Positions 1-7,351 of a DNA stretch of 11,128 bases are shown piece after piece. Every line of letters begins with the position of its first letter. Within the stretch, counting starts at the first letter, position 1. A program made the translations under genes and the position numbers. The notes under the pieces are model-generated. The model had not been told where the DNA came from, searched no databases, and was given only the letters and a program-made list of their open reading frames with translations. The DNA is from Burkholderiales bacterium (GTDB taxonomy: Bacteria; Pseudomonadota; Gammaproteobacteria; Burkholderiales; Chitinimonadaceae). The stretch lies in contig JAFAKZ010000199.1 of NCBI GenBank assembly GCA_019234745.1, positions 1-11,128 of the forward strand, written 5' to 3'.

Positions 1-2273
1 GCCCCACCGAGCTTGAACTGCGCCATCAGGCGGCGGAGCAGGTCGGCCTGCTCTTCCACCGTCTCAGCGGTAGCCGCCAGCTCTTCAGAAGCCGCTGCCG
101 TCTGCTGCGTCGTTTGATTCAACTGGTTCATGGCGCTGCTGATCTGCCCGGCACCCGTGGTCTGCTCGTTCGAGGCGGCCGTGATCTCTCGCACCAGGTC
201 AGCCGTCTTGCGAATTGAGGGAAGCATGTCCGACAGGAGTCGACCGGCCTGCTCGGCGGTCTGCACGCTATTGCCGGCCAGCTCGCCTATTTCCTGTGCC
301 GCGATCTGGCTGCGCTCGGCCAGCTTGCGCACCTCTGCCGCCACCACCGCGAAGCCCTTGCCATGCTCGCCCGCGCGTGCCGCTTCGATGGCTGCATTGA
401 GCGCCAGCAGATCGGTACGGTAGGCAATGTCGTCGACGATGCGTATCTTGTCTGCAATGGCCCGCATGGCGTCCACCGTGGCGCCCACCGCCTCGCCACC
501 GCGTGTGGCGTCCTGCGCCGACTTGTTGGCGATGCCGTCCGTCACTACCGCGTTGTCTGTGTTCTGCTGGATGGACGCCGACATCTCTTCGATGGCCGCC
601 GTCGTCTCTTCCAGGCTGGCCGCCTGCTCGGTGGCACCTTGCGACAGCGTCTGCGAAGCCTCGTTCACCTGCCCCAGCGCCACGGAGATTTCCTGTACCG
701 ACTCGCTCACCTGGCGTATGGTCTGCGCCAGTTGGTCGATACTGGTGTTCACGGCCTTCTTGATATGGTCGAACTCGCCCGGGAAGGTACGATCGATGGT
801 GCGACTCAAGTCGCCCGCGGCCACCGCTCCCATCACCTCACCGATGTCGTGCATGATCGCCGCGCAGGTATCGGCCGTCGTATTGATGGCCACCTTCAGC
901 TTGTCGTAGGCCCCGAGGTAGTCCGCGTCGATGCGTTGGCCCAGCTCGCCACGCTCCAGGGCGGCCATTACGCGCAGCACGTCATTGAGCGGTGCCACCA
1001 CGCCGTCGAGCATATCGTTCATGCCTTGGATGATCTTACGGAAGTCGCCGCGGTGCGCTTCGGCGTCGGCGCGTACTTCTAGCCGCCCCTCAGCCGCCGC
1101 CTGCGCCAGCAGTTTGGCATCGGCGATCAGCGCCTTCAGGTTGGCGCGTACCTGCTCGATCGTATCGTTGATAAAGCGCTTCTTGCCCGGGAAGACTTCC
1201 AGCGAAGCGTCGAAATTGCCCTCGCCGAACGCCTTCACGCAGGCCATGGCCTTCTTCTTCACCGCGATGTGACCCGCCACCATCCTGTTCACGCCCGTTG
1301 CCATCGTCCGGTAGGCGCCCTTGAAGCGTGCCTCGTCCATTACCACGTCGATGTCGCCGGCATCGTGCTCGACCGACATATGGTTCATGTCGGCGATGAA
1401 GTCCTTGATGTTGGAGCGTACCTGCTCGACCGTGTCGTTGATAAAGCGCTTCTTGCCAGGGAAGACTTCCAGCGGCGCGTCGAAATTGCCTTCGCCGAAC
1501 TCCTTCACGCAGGCCATGGCCTTCTTCTTCACGGCGATATGGCCGGCCACCATCTTGTTCACGCCCGTCGCCATCGTCCGATAGGCACCGTTGAAGCGGG
1601 CCTCGTCCATCACCACGTCGATATCGCCCGCATCGTGCTCGGCCGACATGTGGTTCATATCGGCGATGAAGTCCTTGATGTTGGAACGCACCTGCTCAAC
1701 GACGTCGTTGATAAAGCGCTTCTTGCCGGGGAAAACCTCCAGCGGGGCATCGAAGTTGCCCTCCCCGAATTCCTTCACGCAGGCCATGGCCTTCTTCTTC
1801 ACGGCAATATGGCCCGCCACCATCCTGTTCACGCTGGCGGCCATCGTCCGGTAGGCGCCCGTGAAGCTCGCCTCTGGCATCACCACGTCGATATCGCCCG
1901 CGTCATGCTCGGACGCCATGCGGTCCATTTCTGCGCCAAAGTCGCGCAAGCTCCTCTGGATTGCGTCGATGGCGTGCGCCAGCCGCGCAATGTCCATATC
2001 GCCATCCACCGTGATGCGATCGGAAAGCTCGCCCAGCGCGATGCGCTCGGCCAATGTACCCAGGCGACCCAGATGCTGGGCTTGCGCCCGGTATTGCGCA
2101 TACAGGTAGGCCAAGAGGGGTAGCATCAGCACTGCCGACGCCAGCGTAATATCGGCCCACATCGCGTTGCCGCCGCGGCCGGCAAAGGCACCCACTAGTG
2201 TGGCCAGCGCCAATGCAACCAAACCCAGCATGGCCCACTCCCCGGACCGTCGCTTGCTCATCTCTGTCGTCAT
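1..2273 (-). CDS. Poly-HAMP methyl-accepting chemotaxis protein without periplasmic domain (3' end cut by window)
   Basis: This is a membrane chemoreceptor; 757 codons are visible and the frame is open to the window edge. The start at 2273 is preceded by GAGGAG about 8 nt upstream. Two hydrophobic helices (about residues 14-32 and 43-60) are joined by only about 10 residues, so there is no periplasmic ligand domain. A HAMP unit follows (about 62-112), then three 90-residue tandem repeats (119-388), each looking like two divergent HAMP units, then three more HAMP-like units (about 389-519). The signalling hairpin runs from about 520 to the edge, with the tip sequence RTDLLALNAAIEAARAGEHG (619-638). 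The module is 93-95% identical to those of the next two receptors. By family knowledge it should bind CheA/CheW at the tip and be methylated on Glu/Gln of the adjoining helices. The input is probably cytoplasmic or membrane-borne, relayed along the HAMP chain; that is inference. By comparison with its neighbours only a short tail should be missing. Confidence 0.93.
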   Translation of the reverse strand, partial: MTTEMSKRRSGEWAMLGLVALALATLVGAFAGRGGNAMWADITLASAVLMLPLLAYLYAQYRAQAQHLGRLGTLAERIALGELSDRITVDGDMDIARLAHAIDAIQRSLRDFGAEMDRMASEHDAGDIDVVMPEASFTGAYRTMAASVNRMVAGHIAVKKKAMACVKEFGEGNFDAPLEVFPGKKRFINDVVEQVRSNIKDFIADMNHMSAEHDAGDIDVVMDEARFNGAYRTMATGVNKMVAGHIAVKKKAMACVKEFGEGNFDAPLEVFPGKKRFINDTVEQVRSNIKDFIADMNHMSVEHDAGDIDVVMDEARFKGAYRTMATGVNRMVAGHIAVKKKAMACVKAFGEGNFDASLEVFPGKKRFINDTIEQVRANLKALIADAKLLAQAAAEGRLEVRADAEAHRGDFRKIIQGMNDMLDGVVAPLNDVLRVMAALERGELGQRIDADYLGAYDKLKVAINTTADTCAAIMHDIGEVMGAVAAGDLSRTIDRTFPGEFDHIKKAVNTSIDQLAQTIRQVSESVQEISVALGQVNEASQTLSQGATEQAASLEETTAAIEEMSASIQQNTDNAVVTDGIANKSAQDATRGGEAVGATVDAMRAIADKIRIVDDIAYRTDLLALNAAIEAARAGEHGKGFAVVAAEVRKLAERSQIAAQEIGELAGNSVQTAEQAGRLLSDMLPSIRKTADLVREITAASNEQTTGAGQISSAMNQLNQTTQQTAAASEELAATAETVEEQADLLRRLMAQFKLGG
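12..863 (-). repeat. Copy 1 of the 852-bp receptor signalling-module direct repeat
   Basis: This encodes residues 471-754 of the leftmost receptor: the last HAMP unit plus the whole signalling hairpin. It aligns without indels with 2469-3320 and 4673-5524. The protein differs from copy 2 at about 16 of 230 residues in the signalling part. Confidence 0.88.
1110..1919 (-). repeat. Three tandem 270-bp repeats inside the poly-HAMP receptor
   Basis: The units are 1650-1919, 1380-1649 and 1110-1379, encoding residues 119-208, 209-298 and 299-388. Each starts with a sequence like M(A/S)xEHDAGDIDVVM and ends with a FPGKKRFIND...EQVR helix. Neighbouring units differ at about 35-36 of 269 positions by my count (about 87% identity) with no indel. 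Each 90-residue unit contains two HAMP-like halves of about 45 residues, one around GDIDVVM and one around GEGNFDA. Confidence 0.92.
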
Positions 2274-2354
2274 TTGCCCTACTCCTCACTCGAAAGTACG
2301 CACCAGCGCAATAGCGGTGAGTAGGTACATAGCCCACCACCTGGCTGTTCTGCG
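2274..2354 (-). other. 81-bp gap between the 5-HAMP and 10-HAMP receptor genes
   Basis: This gap contains the GAGGAG ribosome site of the downstream gene. I see no strong hairpin with a T-tract, so read-through from the upstream receptor gene is likely. Confidence 0.5.
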
Positions 2355-4511
2355 TCAGATCGCCGATCCTAAATTTGCCTCGCTGAATGCTCGGCGCGAT
2401 CCTGCGCTGCCAACGTCGCCACGATGCACCGTCCGGCCATGGGCGTATTGCCCACCCAATGCCGACAGCTTGAACTGGTTCATCAGGCTTTTGAGCAAGG
2501 ACGCCTGCTCATCTACCGTTTCGGCCGTGGCTGCCAACTCTTCTGACGCAGCCGCTGTTTGCTGCGTCGTCTGGTTCAGTTGGTTCATGGCGCTACTGAT
2601 CTGCCCCGCGCCTGTGCTCTGTTCGTTTGAGGCGGCCGTGATCTCGCGTACCAGATCGGCCGTCTTGCGAATGGACGGCAGCATGTCGGCCAATAGCACG
2701 CCCGCCTGCTCTGCCGTCTGAACACTGCTACCGGCCAACTCGCCGATCTCCTGCGCGGCCACCTGGCTGCGTTCGGCCAGTTTGCGCACCTCGGCGGCCA
2801 CTACGGCGAAGCCTTTGCCGTGCTCGCCGGCACGGGCCGCTTCGATGGCCGCGTTGAGCGCCAGCAAGTCCGTGCGGTAAGCGATGTCGTCGATGATGCG
2901 GATCTTGTCTGCGATGGCACGCATGGCGTCCACGGTGGCGCCCACGGCCTCGCCGCCGCGCGTGGCATCTTCGGCGGACTTCGTGGCGATGCCATCGGTT
3001 ACCACGGCGTTCTCCGTGTTCTGCATGATGGACGCCGACATCTCTTCGATGGCCGCCGTCGTTTCTTCCAGGCTGGCCGCCTGCTCCGTCGCGCCCTGCG
3101 AGAGTGTCTGCGAAGCCTCGTTCACCTGGCCCAGCGCAACGGAAATTTCCTGCACCGCCTCACTGACCTGGTGGATGGTCTGCGCCAGCTGGTCGATACT
3201 CGTGTTCACGGCCTTCTTGATATGGTCGAATTCACCAGGGAAGGGGCGTTCAATATTGCGCGTCAAATCGCCCGCCGCGACGGAGCCCATCACGTCGCCG
3301 ATGTCGTGCATGATGGCCTGGCAAGTTTCAGCCGTCGTATTGGTCGCCACCTTCAGTTCGTGGAAGGCACCGCGGTAATCGCGCTCGACCCGGCGGCTCA
3401 GATCGCCTGCCGCCATGGCCATCTGGACACCGCCTACCTCGGCGAACAGCGTCGCACAGGTGTCGGCTGTGCTATTGGTGGCTACCTTGATGTCATTGAA
3501 AGCGCCGTGGTAGTCGCGTTCGATACGCTTGCCCAGGTCACCGACGACCATGGCACCCATCACCTGGTTGATGTCGTTGAACAGCGCCGCGCAATTGTCG
3601 GAATACTGATTGACGCTGGCACCCAGGTCCTTGGCGAAGCCCTGCTTGTCGGACAGGTCAATGCGCTTGGTGATGTCACCCTGCGACGCCGCGGCAACGA
3701 CTGACTGGGTCTCCATGATCATCGCGCGCAACACCTCGGTCATCTTGCCCATTGCACGCAGCAGATCACCCGTTTCGTCCCGCGCATCGGAATGCGCCTT
3801 CGCGTTCAGGTCACCACGCGCCAAGGTGTCGGCCACTTTCACCGCCTCGGCGAGCGGGCGCGTGATGCTGCGCGTCACCAGGAAACCGAGTATGCCGCCG
3901 GCGAGGGCCGCGCCGACCACCAGGACAATCATCAGGCTCACGCTGGATTCGTAAAGGGCCGTGCTCTGCTCGGCGTTCGCCTTGGCATGTTCTTCCTTGA
4001 ATGCCGTCAATTCATTGATCGCGGTGTCCGCGGCGACCGCTGACGCAAATACGGAGGTCATCTCTTGCGATAGCTTGGCGTCCTTTTCATAGAGCTTCTG
4101 TTGCTCGATGGAATTGAGCAGACCGTTGACCTTTGGAATGAAGACACCCACCTCTTGCTCGACCTTGCCGAAGAGCCGCTTGCCTTCTTCCGTAACGAAG
4201 TGCGGCTTCCCCTTCTGCATGTTGCCCTGCAACTTAGCGATGTCGTCCAACACGCGCTGCTTGGCCGTAGCGCGCTCCTCCGGTGTGCCGGCAAGCAGCA
4301 TCTGCCGCCAGCTGCGGCCCACATGGCCCAGTTCCACGTTTGCCTGCTTGACCAAGGACAGTCCCAATACGTCCTGGCTGTAGATGTTCTCCGCCGTCGT
4401 ATTGATCTTGCTCATATTGCGTATGCCTATCGTTCCGACGGCGACGGTAAGCAAGACCACCAGCAGAAAGCCCAGCGTCAAACGCGTGGCGAGGCGAAGG
4501 TTCATGAACAT
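2355..4511 (-). CDS. Methyl-accepting chemotaxis protein, 4HB sensor with five HAMP units
   Basis: This is a transmembrane chemoreceptor of 718 residues. TM1 is at about 8-30. The periplasmic region (31-190) is helical and polar and looks like a four-helix-bundle (4HB_MCP) sensor. TM2 is at about 191-212. A canonical HAMP (about 212-265) is followed by four more HAMP-like units (about 271-313, 316-357, 362-402, 407-446), then the signalling hairpin (447-682) with tip RTDLLALNAAIEAARAGEHG and Glu pairs typical of methylation helices (E482-E483, E489-E490). The 38-residue tail lacks a CheR-tethering NWETF peptide. I chose the first ATG (4511), preceded by GAAAGG, because it aligns with the start of the upstream paralogue. 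Compared with that paralogue (4574-6445) this protein has exactly 90 extra residues in the HAMP array, while the signalling part is about 95% identical. The ligand is unknown. It lies 62 bp downstream of the paralogue, probably in the same transcript. Confidence 0.96.
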   Translation of the reverse strand: MFMNLRLATRLTLGFLLVVLLTVAVGTIGIRNMSKINTTAENIYSQDVLGLSLVKQANVELGHVGRSWRQMLLAGTPEERATAKQRVLDDIAKLQGNMQKGKPHFVTEEGKRLFGKVEQEVGVFIPKVNGLLNSIEQQKLYEKDAKLSQEMTSVFASAVAADTAINELTAFKEEHAKANAEQSTALYESSVSLMIVLVVGAALAGGILGFLVTRSITRPLAEAVKVADTLARGDLNAKAHSDARDETGDLLRAMGKMTEVLRAMIMETQSVVAAASQGDITKRIDLSDKQGFAKDLGASVNQYSDNCAALFNDINQVMGAMVVGDLGKRIERDYHGAFNDIKVATNSTADTCATLFAEVGGVQMAMAAGDLSRRVERDYRGAFHELKVATNTTAETCQAIMHDIGDVMGSVAAGDLTRNIERPFPGEFDHIKKAVNTSIDQLAQTIHQVSEAVQEISVALGQVNEASQTLSQGATEQAASLEETTAAIEEMSASIMQNTENAVVTDGIATKSAEDATRGGEAVGATVDAMRAIADKIRIIDDIAYRTDLLALNAAIEAARAGEHGKGFAVVAAEVRKLAERSQVAAQEIGELAGSSVQTAEQAGVLLADMLPSIRKTADLVREITAASNEQSTGAGQISSAMNQLNQTTQQTAAASEELAATAETVDEQASLLKSLMNQFKLSALGGQYAHGRTVHRGDVGSAGSRRAFSEANLGSAI
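2469..3320 (-). repeat. Copy 2 of the 852-bp receptor signalling-module direct repeat
   Basis: This encodes residues 398-681 of the 5-HAMP receptor and aligns without indels with copies 1 and 3. Its signalling part differs from copy 3 at only about 12 of 230 residues. Confidence 0.88.
3318..3587 (-). repeat. Extra 90-residue double-HAMP segment of the 5-HAMP receptor
   Basis: This encodes about residues 309-398, which have no counterpart in the otherwise collinear 3-HAMP paralogue. The landmark (E/S)VQEIS lies at residue 451 here and at 361 there, a difference of exactly 90. The segment holds two units containing VVGDLGKRIERDY and AAGDLSRRVERDY. Exact borders cannot be fixed because adjacent HAMP units resemble one another. 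Confidence 0.75.
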
Positions 4512-4573
4512 GGCGAGCCTTTCTATTTCACGGGTATTCCTACCGTCTGAAAAATCGAATCACGTTACGTCCG
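4512..4573 (-). other. 62-bp gap between the two 4HB receptor genes
   Basis: This gap holds the GAAAGG ribosome site of the 5-HAMP receptor and a small palindrome ACGTtACGT just after the upstream stop. No terminator-like hairpin is visible. Confidence 0.45.
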
Positions 4574-6445
4574 TCAGTCGGCGGCAGCGATTCTCGTATG
4601 CCCTTCGAGCAGCCCCGTCGCCTTCGAGCGAAGTTGCCTGGAAACAGGTGCCGCAACCCCGCTATTGGTCAGCCGGAACTGCTCCATCAGGCGTCGCAGT
4701 AAAACAGCTTGCTCATCCACCGTCTCGGCCGTGGCTGCCAACTCTTCCGACGCTGCTGCTGTCTGCTGCGTCGTCTGGTTCAGCTGGTTCATGGCGGCGC
4801 TGATCTGTCCCGCCCCCGTACTTTGTTCATTGGACGCGGCTGTGATCTCCGCCACCAGGTCGGCCGTCTTGCGGATGGAGGGCAACATATCGGCCAGCAG
4901 CACGCCGGCCTGTTCCGCCGTCTGCACGCTGCTGCCCGCTAGCTCGCCGATCTCCTGCGCGGCCACCTGGCTGCGCTCGGCCAGCTTGCGCACTTCCGCC
5001 GCCACCACGGCGAAGCCCTTGCCATGCTCGCCCGCGCGGGCGGCTTCGATGGCCGCATTGAGCGCGAGCAGATCGGTGCGGTAGGCGATGTCGTCGATGA
5101 TGCGGATCTTGTCGGCGATGGCTCGCATGGCGTCCACCGTGGCACCCACCGCTTCGCCGCCACGCGTAGCATCCTGCGCCGACTTGTTGGCGATGCCGTC
5201 GGTCACCACGGCGTTCTCCGTGTTCTGCAGGATGGAGGCCGACATTTCCTCGATGGCCGCCGTCGTTTCCTCCAAGCTGGCAGCCTGTTCTGTCGCACCT
5301 TGTGAGAGCGTCTGCGAGGCCTCGTTTACCTGGCTCAGGGCAATGGAGATTTCCTGCACCGATTCGTTGACCTGGCGGATCGTTTGCGCCAACTGGTCGA
5401 CGCTCGTGTTAATGGCGCGCTTGATATTGTCGAAGTCGCCCGCGTACTGGCGTTCGATGCTGCGGCTCAGGTCGCCTGCGGCCACCGCGCTCATGACGTC
5501 GCCGATGTCCTCGATAATGGCCGAGCAGGTGTCGGAATACTGATTGACGCTGCTACCGAGGTCCTTGGCAAAGCCTTGCTTACCGGTGATCTCGATACGG
5601 CGCGACAGGTCGCCCGCGCAGGCGGCCGCGACGACGTCCTGCGTCTCCACGATCACACCGCGCAAGGCATCGGACATGCGGCCCATGGCGCGCAGTAGGT
5701 CGCCCGCCTCATCGCGCGCCGTCGTCTGCGTGTCCACGTTCAGGTCGCCGCGGGCCAGTGTGTCCGCCGCCGTGACGGCGCGGCGCAAGGGCAGCGTAAT
5801 GCTGCGCGTGACCAGGATGCCAAGAATCGCGCCCACAACAGCCGCGCCAATGATCAGCCCCACCATCAGGCCGAAGCTGGCGTGATAGATGGTGGCGCCC
5901 TCTTCCGACGCCTCCTTCGCGCCTTCCTCCTTATGCTTGATCATGTCGGAAAATACGCCGTCCAGCGCCTGCCCCTGGACGGACAGCGGTGTGGCCACGT
6001 CGGCTACCGCCGCGTCCTTGGCCTGCAGCTTTTCCTTGTCGACGACGGCCTTCATCCTGTCCATCAGGCTCAGGTAGGCAGTCAGTTCCTTGTCGACCTT
6101 GGTCAGCTCGGCCTTGGATTGTTCACTGAGGAACAGCGGGCGCGCCTTGTCCAGATTGGTGCGCAGGCTCGCCGTATCGTCTTCGATCCGCTTGCGTGCC
6201 TTGTTGCGCTCGTCGACCGAGGTCGCCAACAGCATCTGCCGCCAGTCGCGTCCCAGGCCGGCACGGTCGATGCTGGCCCGCTCGATATAGGCCAAGCCCA
6301 TCAGGTGTTCTGTGTAGATGTTGTCAGCTACCTGGCTGATCTTGCCCATATTGCGCAGGCCGACCGAGCCGACCGCGACGGTGAGCAGCACGACCAGCAG
6401 GAAGCCCAGCGTGAGACGCGTGGCTAGACGGAGATTGTTCAGCAT
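4574..6445 (-). CDS. Methyl-accepting chemotaxis protein, 4HB sensor with three HAMP units
   Basis: This is a transmembrane chemoreceptor of 623 residues with a strong ribosome site (GGAGG, 8 nt before the ATG). TM1 is at about 8-30. The periplasmic four-helix-bundle-like sensor spans about 31-190, sharing the DWRQMLLA/SWRQMLLA segment with its downstream paralogue but diverging elsewhere. TM2 is at about 191-212. The HAMP units are at about 212-265, 271-313 and 318-356, followed by the signalling hairpin (357-592) with tip RTDLLALNAAIEAARAGEHG and a 31-residue tail with no NWETF motif. TM1 is nearly identical to that of the next receptor, so the two look like a duplication whose sensors have diverged. 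It begins 30 bp after the CheR gene, suggesting co-expression with the methyltransferase that would modify it. The ligand cannot be told from the sequence. Confidence 0.96.
   Translation of the reverse strand: MLNNLRLATRLTLGFLLVVLLTVAVGSVGLRNMGKISQVADNIYTEHLMGLAYIERASIDRAGLGRDWRQMLLATSVDERNKARKRIEDDTASLRTNLDKARPLFLSEQSKAELTKVDKELTAYLSLMDRMKAVVDKEKLQAKDAAVADVATPLSVQGQALDGVFSDMIKHKEEGAKEASEEGATIYHASFGLMVGLIIGAAVVGAILGILVTRSITLPLRRAVTAADTLARGDLNVDTQTTARDEAGDLLRAMGRMSDALRGVIVETQDVVAAACAGDLSRRIEITGKQGFAKDLGSSVNQYSDTCSAIIEDIGDVMSAVAAGDLSRSIERQYAGDFDNIKRAINTSVDQLAQTIRQVNESVQEISIALSQVNEASQTLSQGATEQAASLEETTAAIEEMSASILQNTENAVVTDGIANKSAQDATRGGEAVGATVDAMRAIADKIRIIDDIAYRTDLLALNAAIEAARAGEHGKGFAVVAAEVRKLAERSQVAAQEIGELAGSSVQTAEQAGVLLADMLPSIRKTADLVAEITAASNEQSTGAGQISAAMNQLNQTTQQTAAASEELAATAETVDEQAVLLRRLMEQFRLTNSGVAAPVSRQLRSKATGLLEGHTRIAAAD
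4673..5524 (-). repeat. Copy 3 of the 852-bp receptor signalling-module direct repeat
   Basis: This encodes residues 308-591 of the 3-HAMP receptor and aligns without indels with copies 1 and 2. Together the three copies form the longest direct repeats in the window, all in the same orientation. Confidence 0.88.
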
Positions 6446-6475
6446 GGCACTTTCCTCCCAGGCCTGGTCTGTGAT

Positions 6476-7351
6476 TCAGAGCACAGGCGAATACGACGGC
6501 GCGGCCCTGGTCTTCATGTGGGCAGGTTGCATAGCGGGCTTGCGGTAAATGGTTGAGGTTCCCTGGCGCAGGCCGCTCGGCCGCGCGCACATGATCTCTG
6601 CGTGGCCCAGCACCAGCCAGCCACCCGGATTGAGCTGCTGGCAGACCTGGTTGAGCACCTGGGTGCGCATGTCCTTGTCGAAATAGATCAACACGTTGCG
6701 CAGAAAGATCACGTCGAAGCCGCCCACTGCTGCCAAAGGGGCAGCCAGGTTCAAGACCTGGAAATGCACACGGCTGCGCAAGGCTGGCACGATGCAGATC
6801 GCGCTGTCGTCATCGCCGTGCCGCCTGCAATAGCGGCCGATATAGCCCTTCGGCATCTGCTCGAGGCGGTCCGGCCGGTACACACCCCGTGCAGCGCGCC
6901 GAACGGCATCGCGGCTGACGTCCGTTCCCACGACCTCCCATGGCATGCTCAGCCCCAGTGTGGACATCAGCGTCATGGCGATGCTGTAGGCCTCTTCGCC
7001 CGTTGAGGACGCTGCGCTCCAGGCGCGAAAAGAGCGCCCCGCGTATGTCGGGACGATCACCTTGGCCAGATGTTCGAAGTGTTCCGGTTCGCGGAAAAAG
7101 TAGGTCTCGTGCGTTGTCAGCAAGTCGACCAGCAGATGCAGCTCGTTCGGGTCGCGCCCGGATTCGACGAAATCCACGTAGTCACCGAAACTGGGTACAT
7201 TGAGCTGCCGCAGGCGCTGCGCCAAGCGGCTCACGACCAACACTTTGCGCGTCAGCGACAGGTCCAGCGCGGCGCGGTCGCGCATTAAGGCGCGGATGCG
7301 CTCGAAATCGCCGTCGGACAAGGCTCCGGCCTGGCTGTGAATGCTCGTCAT
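6476..7351 (-). CDS. cheR: CheR-type chemotaxis protein methyltransferase
   Basis: This is an S-adenosylmethionine-dependent methyltransferase that methylates glutamates on receptor signalling helices during adaptation. The 291 residues fit the usual CheR length. An N-terminal helical domain (about 10-75) contains a basic stretch of the kind that contacts receptors. Then come the family sequence THETYFFREPEHF (80-92), the SAM-binding segment AWSAASSTGEEAYSIAM (110-126), GTDVS (142-146), FLRNVLIYFD (216-225) and a C-terminal LNPGGWLVLGHAE (240-252). I place the start at 7351 rather than at the in-frame ATG at 7387. The 7351 ATG overlaps the stop of the upstream gene as ATGA, and the conserved CheR region begins just after it; the extra 12 residues would lie wholly inside the upstream gene. 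The overlap suggests translational coupling to the c-di-GMP protein. The neighbouring receptors lack a visible NWETF tether, so it may act without tethering. Function is confident; the exact substrates are inference. Confidence 0.96.
   Translation of the reverse strand: MTSIHSQAGALSDGDFERIRALMRDRAALDLSLTRKVLVVSRLAQRLRQLNVPSFGDYVDFVESGRDPNELHLLVDLLTTHETYFFREPEHFEHLAKVIVPTYAGRSFRAWSAASSTGEEAYSIAMTLMSTLGLSMPWEVVGTDVSRDAVRRAARGVYRPDRLEQMPKGYIGRYCRRHGDDDSAICIVPALRSRVHFQVLNLAAPLAAVGGFDVIFLRNVLIYFDKDMRTQVLNQVCQQLNPGGWLVLGHAEIMCARPSGLRQGTSTIYRKPAMQPAHMKTRAAPSYSPVL

Noticed and set aside
1110..1919. CRISPR-like or mobile-element reading of the 270-bp repeats
   Set aside because: The repeats are contiguous with no spacers, in frame, and encode HAMP-like helices; no transposase or terminal inverted repeats are present.
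1903..2340. Minus-strand 145-codon frame upstream of and overlapping the 10-HAMP receptor
   Set aside because: It is out of frame with the receptor, which has a good ribosome site at 2273 and a clear domain structure; the product looks like frame-shadow sequence.
363..3704. Long plus-strand open frames (363-1082, 1269-2123, 2820-3704) opposite the receptor genes
   Set aside because: They lie antisense to well-supported receptor genes, have no recognisable domains, and mirror the periodicity of the repeats on the other strand; this is expected from GC-rich coding sequence.
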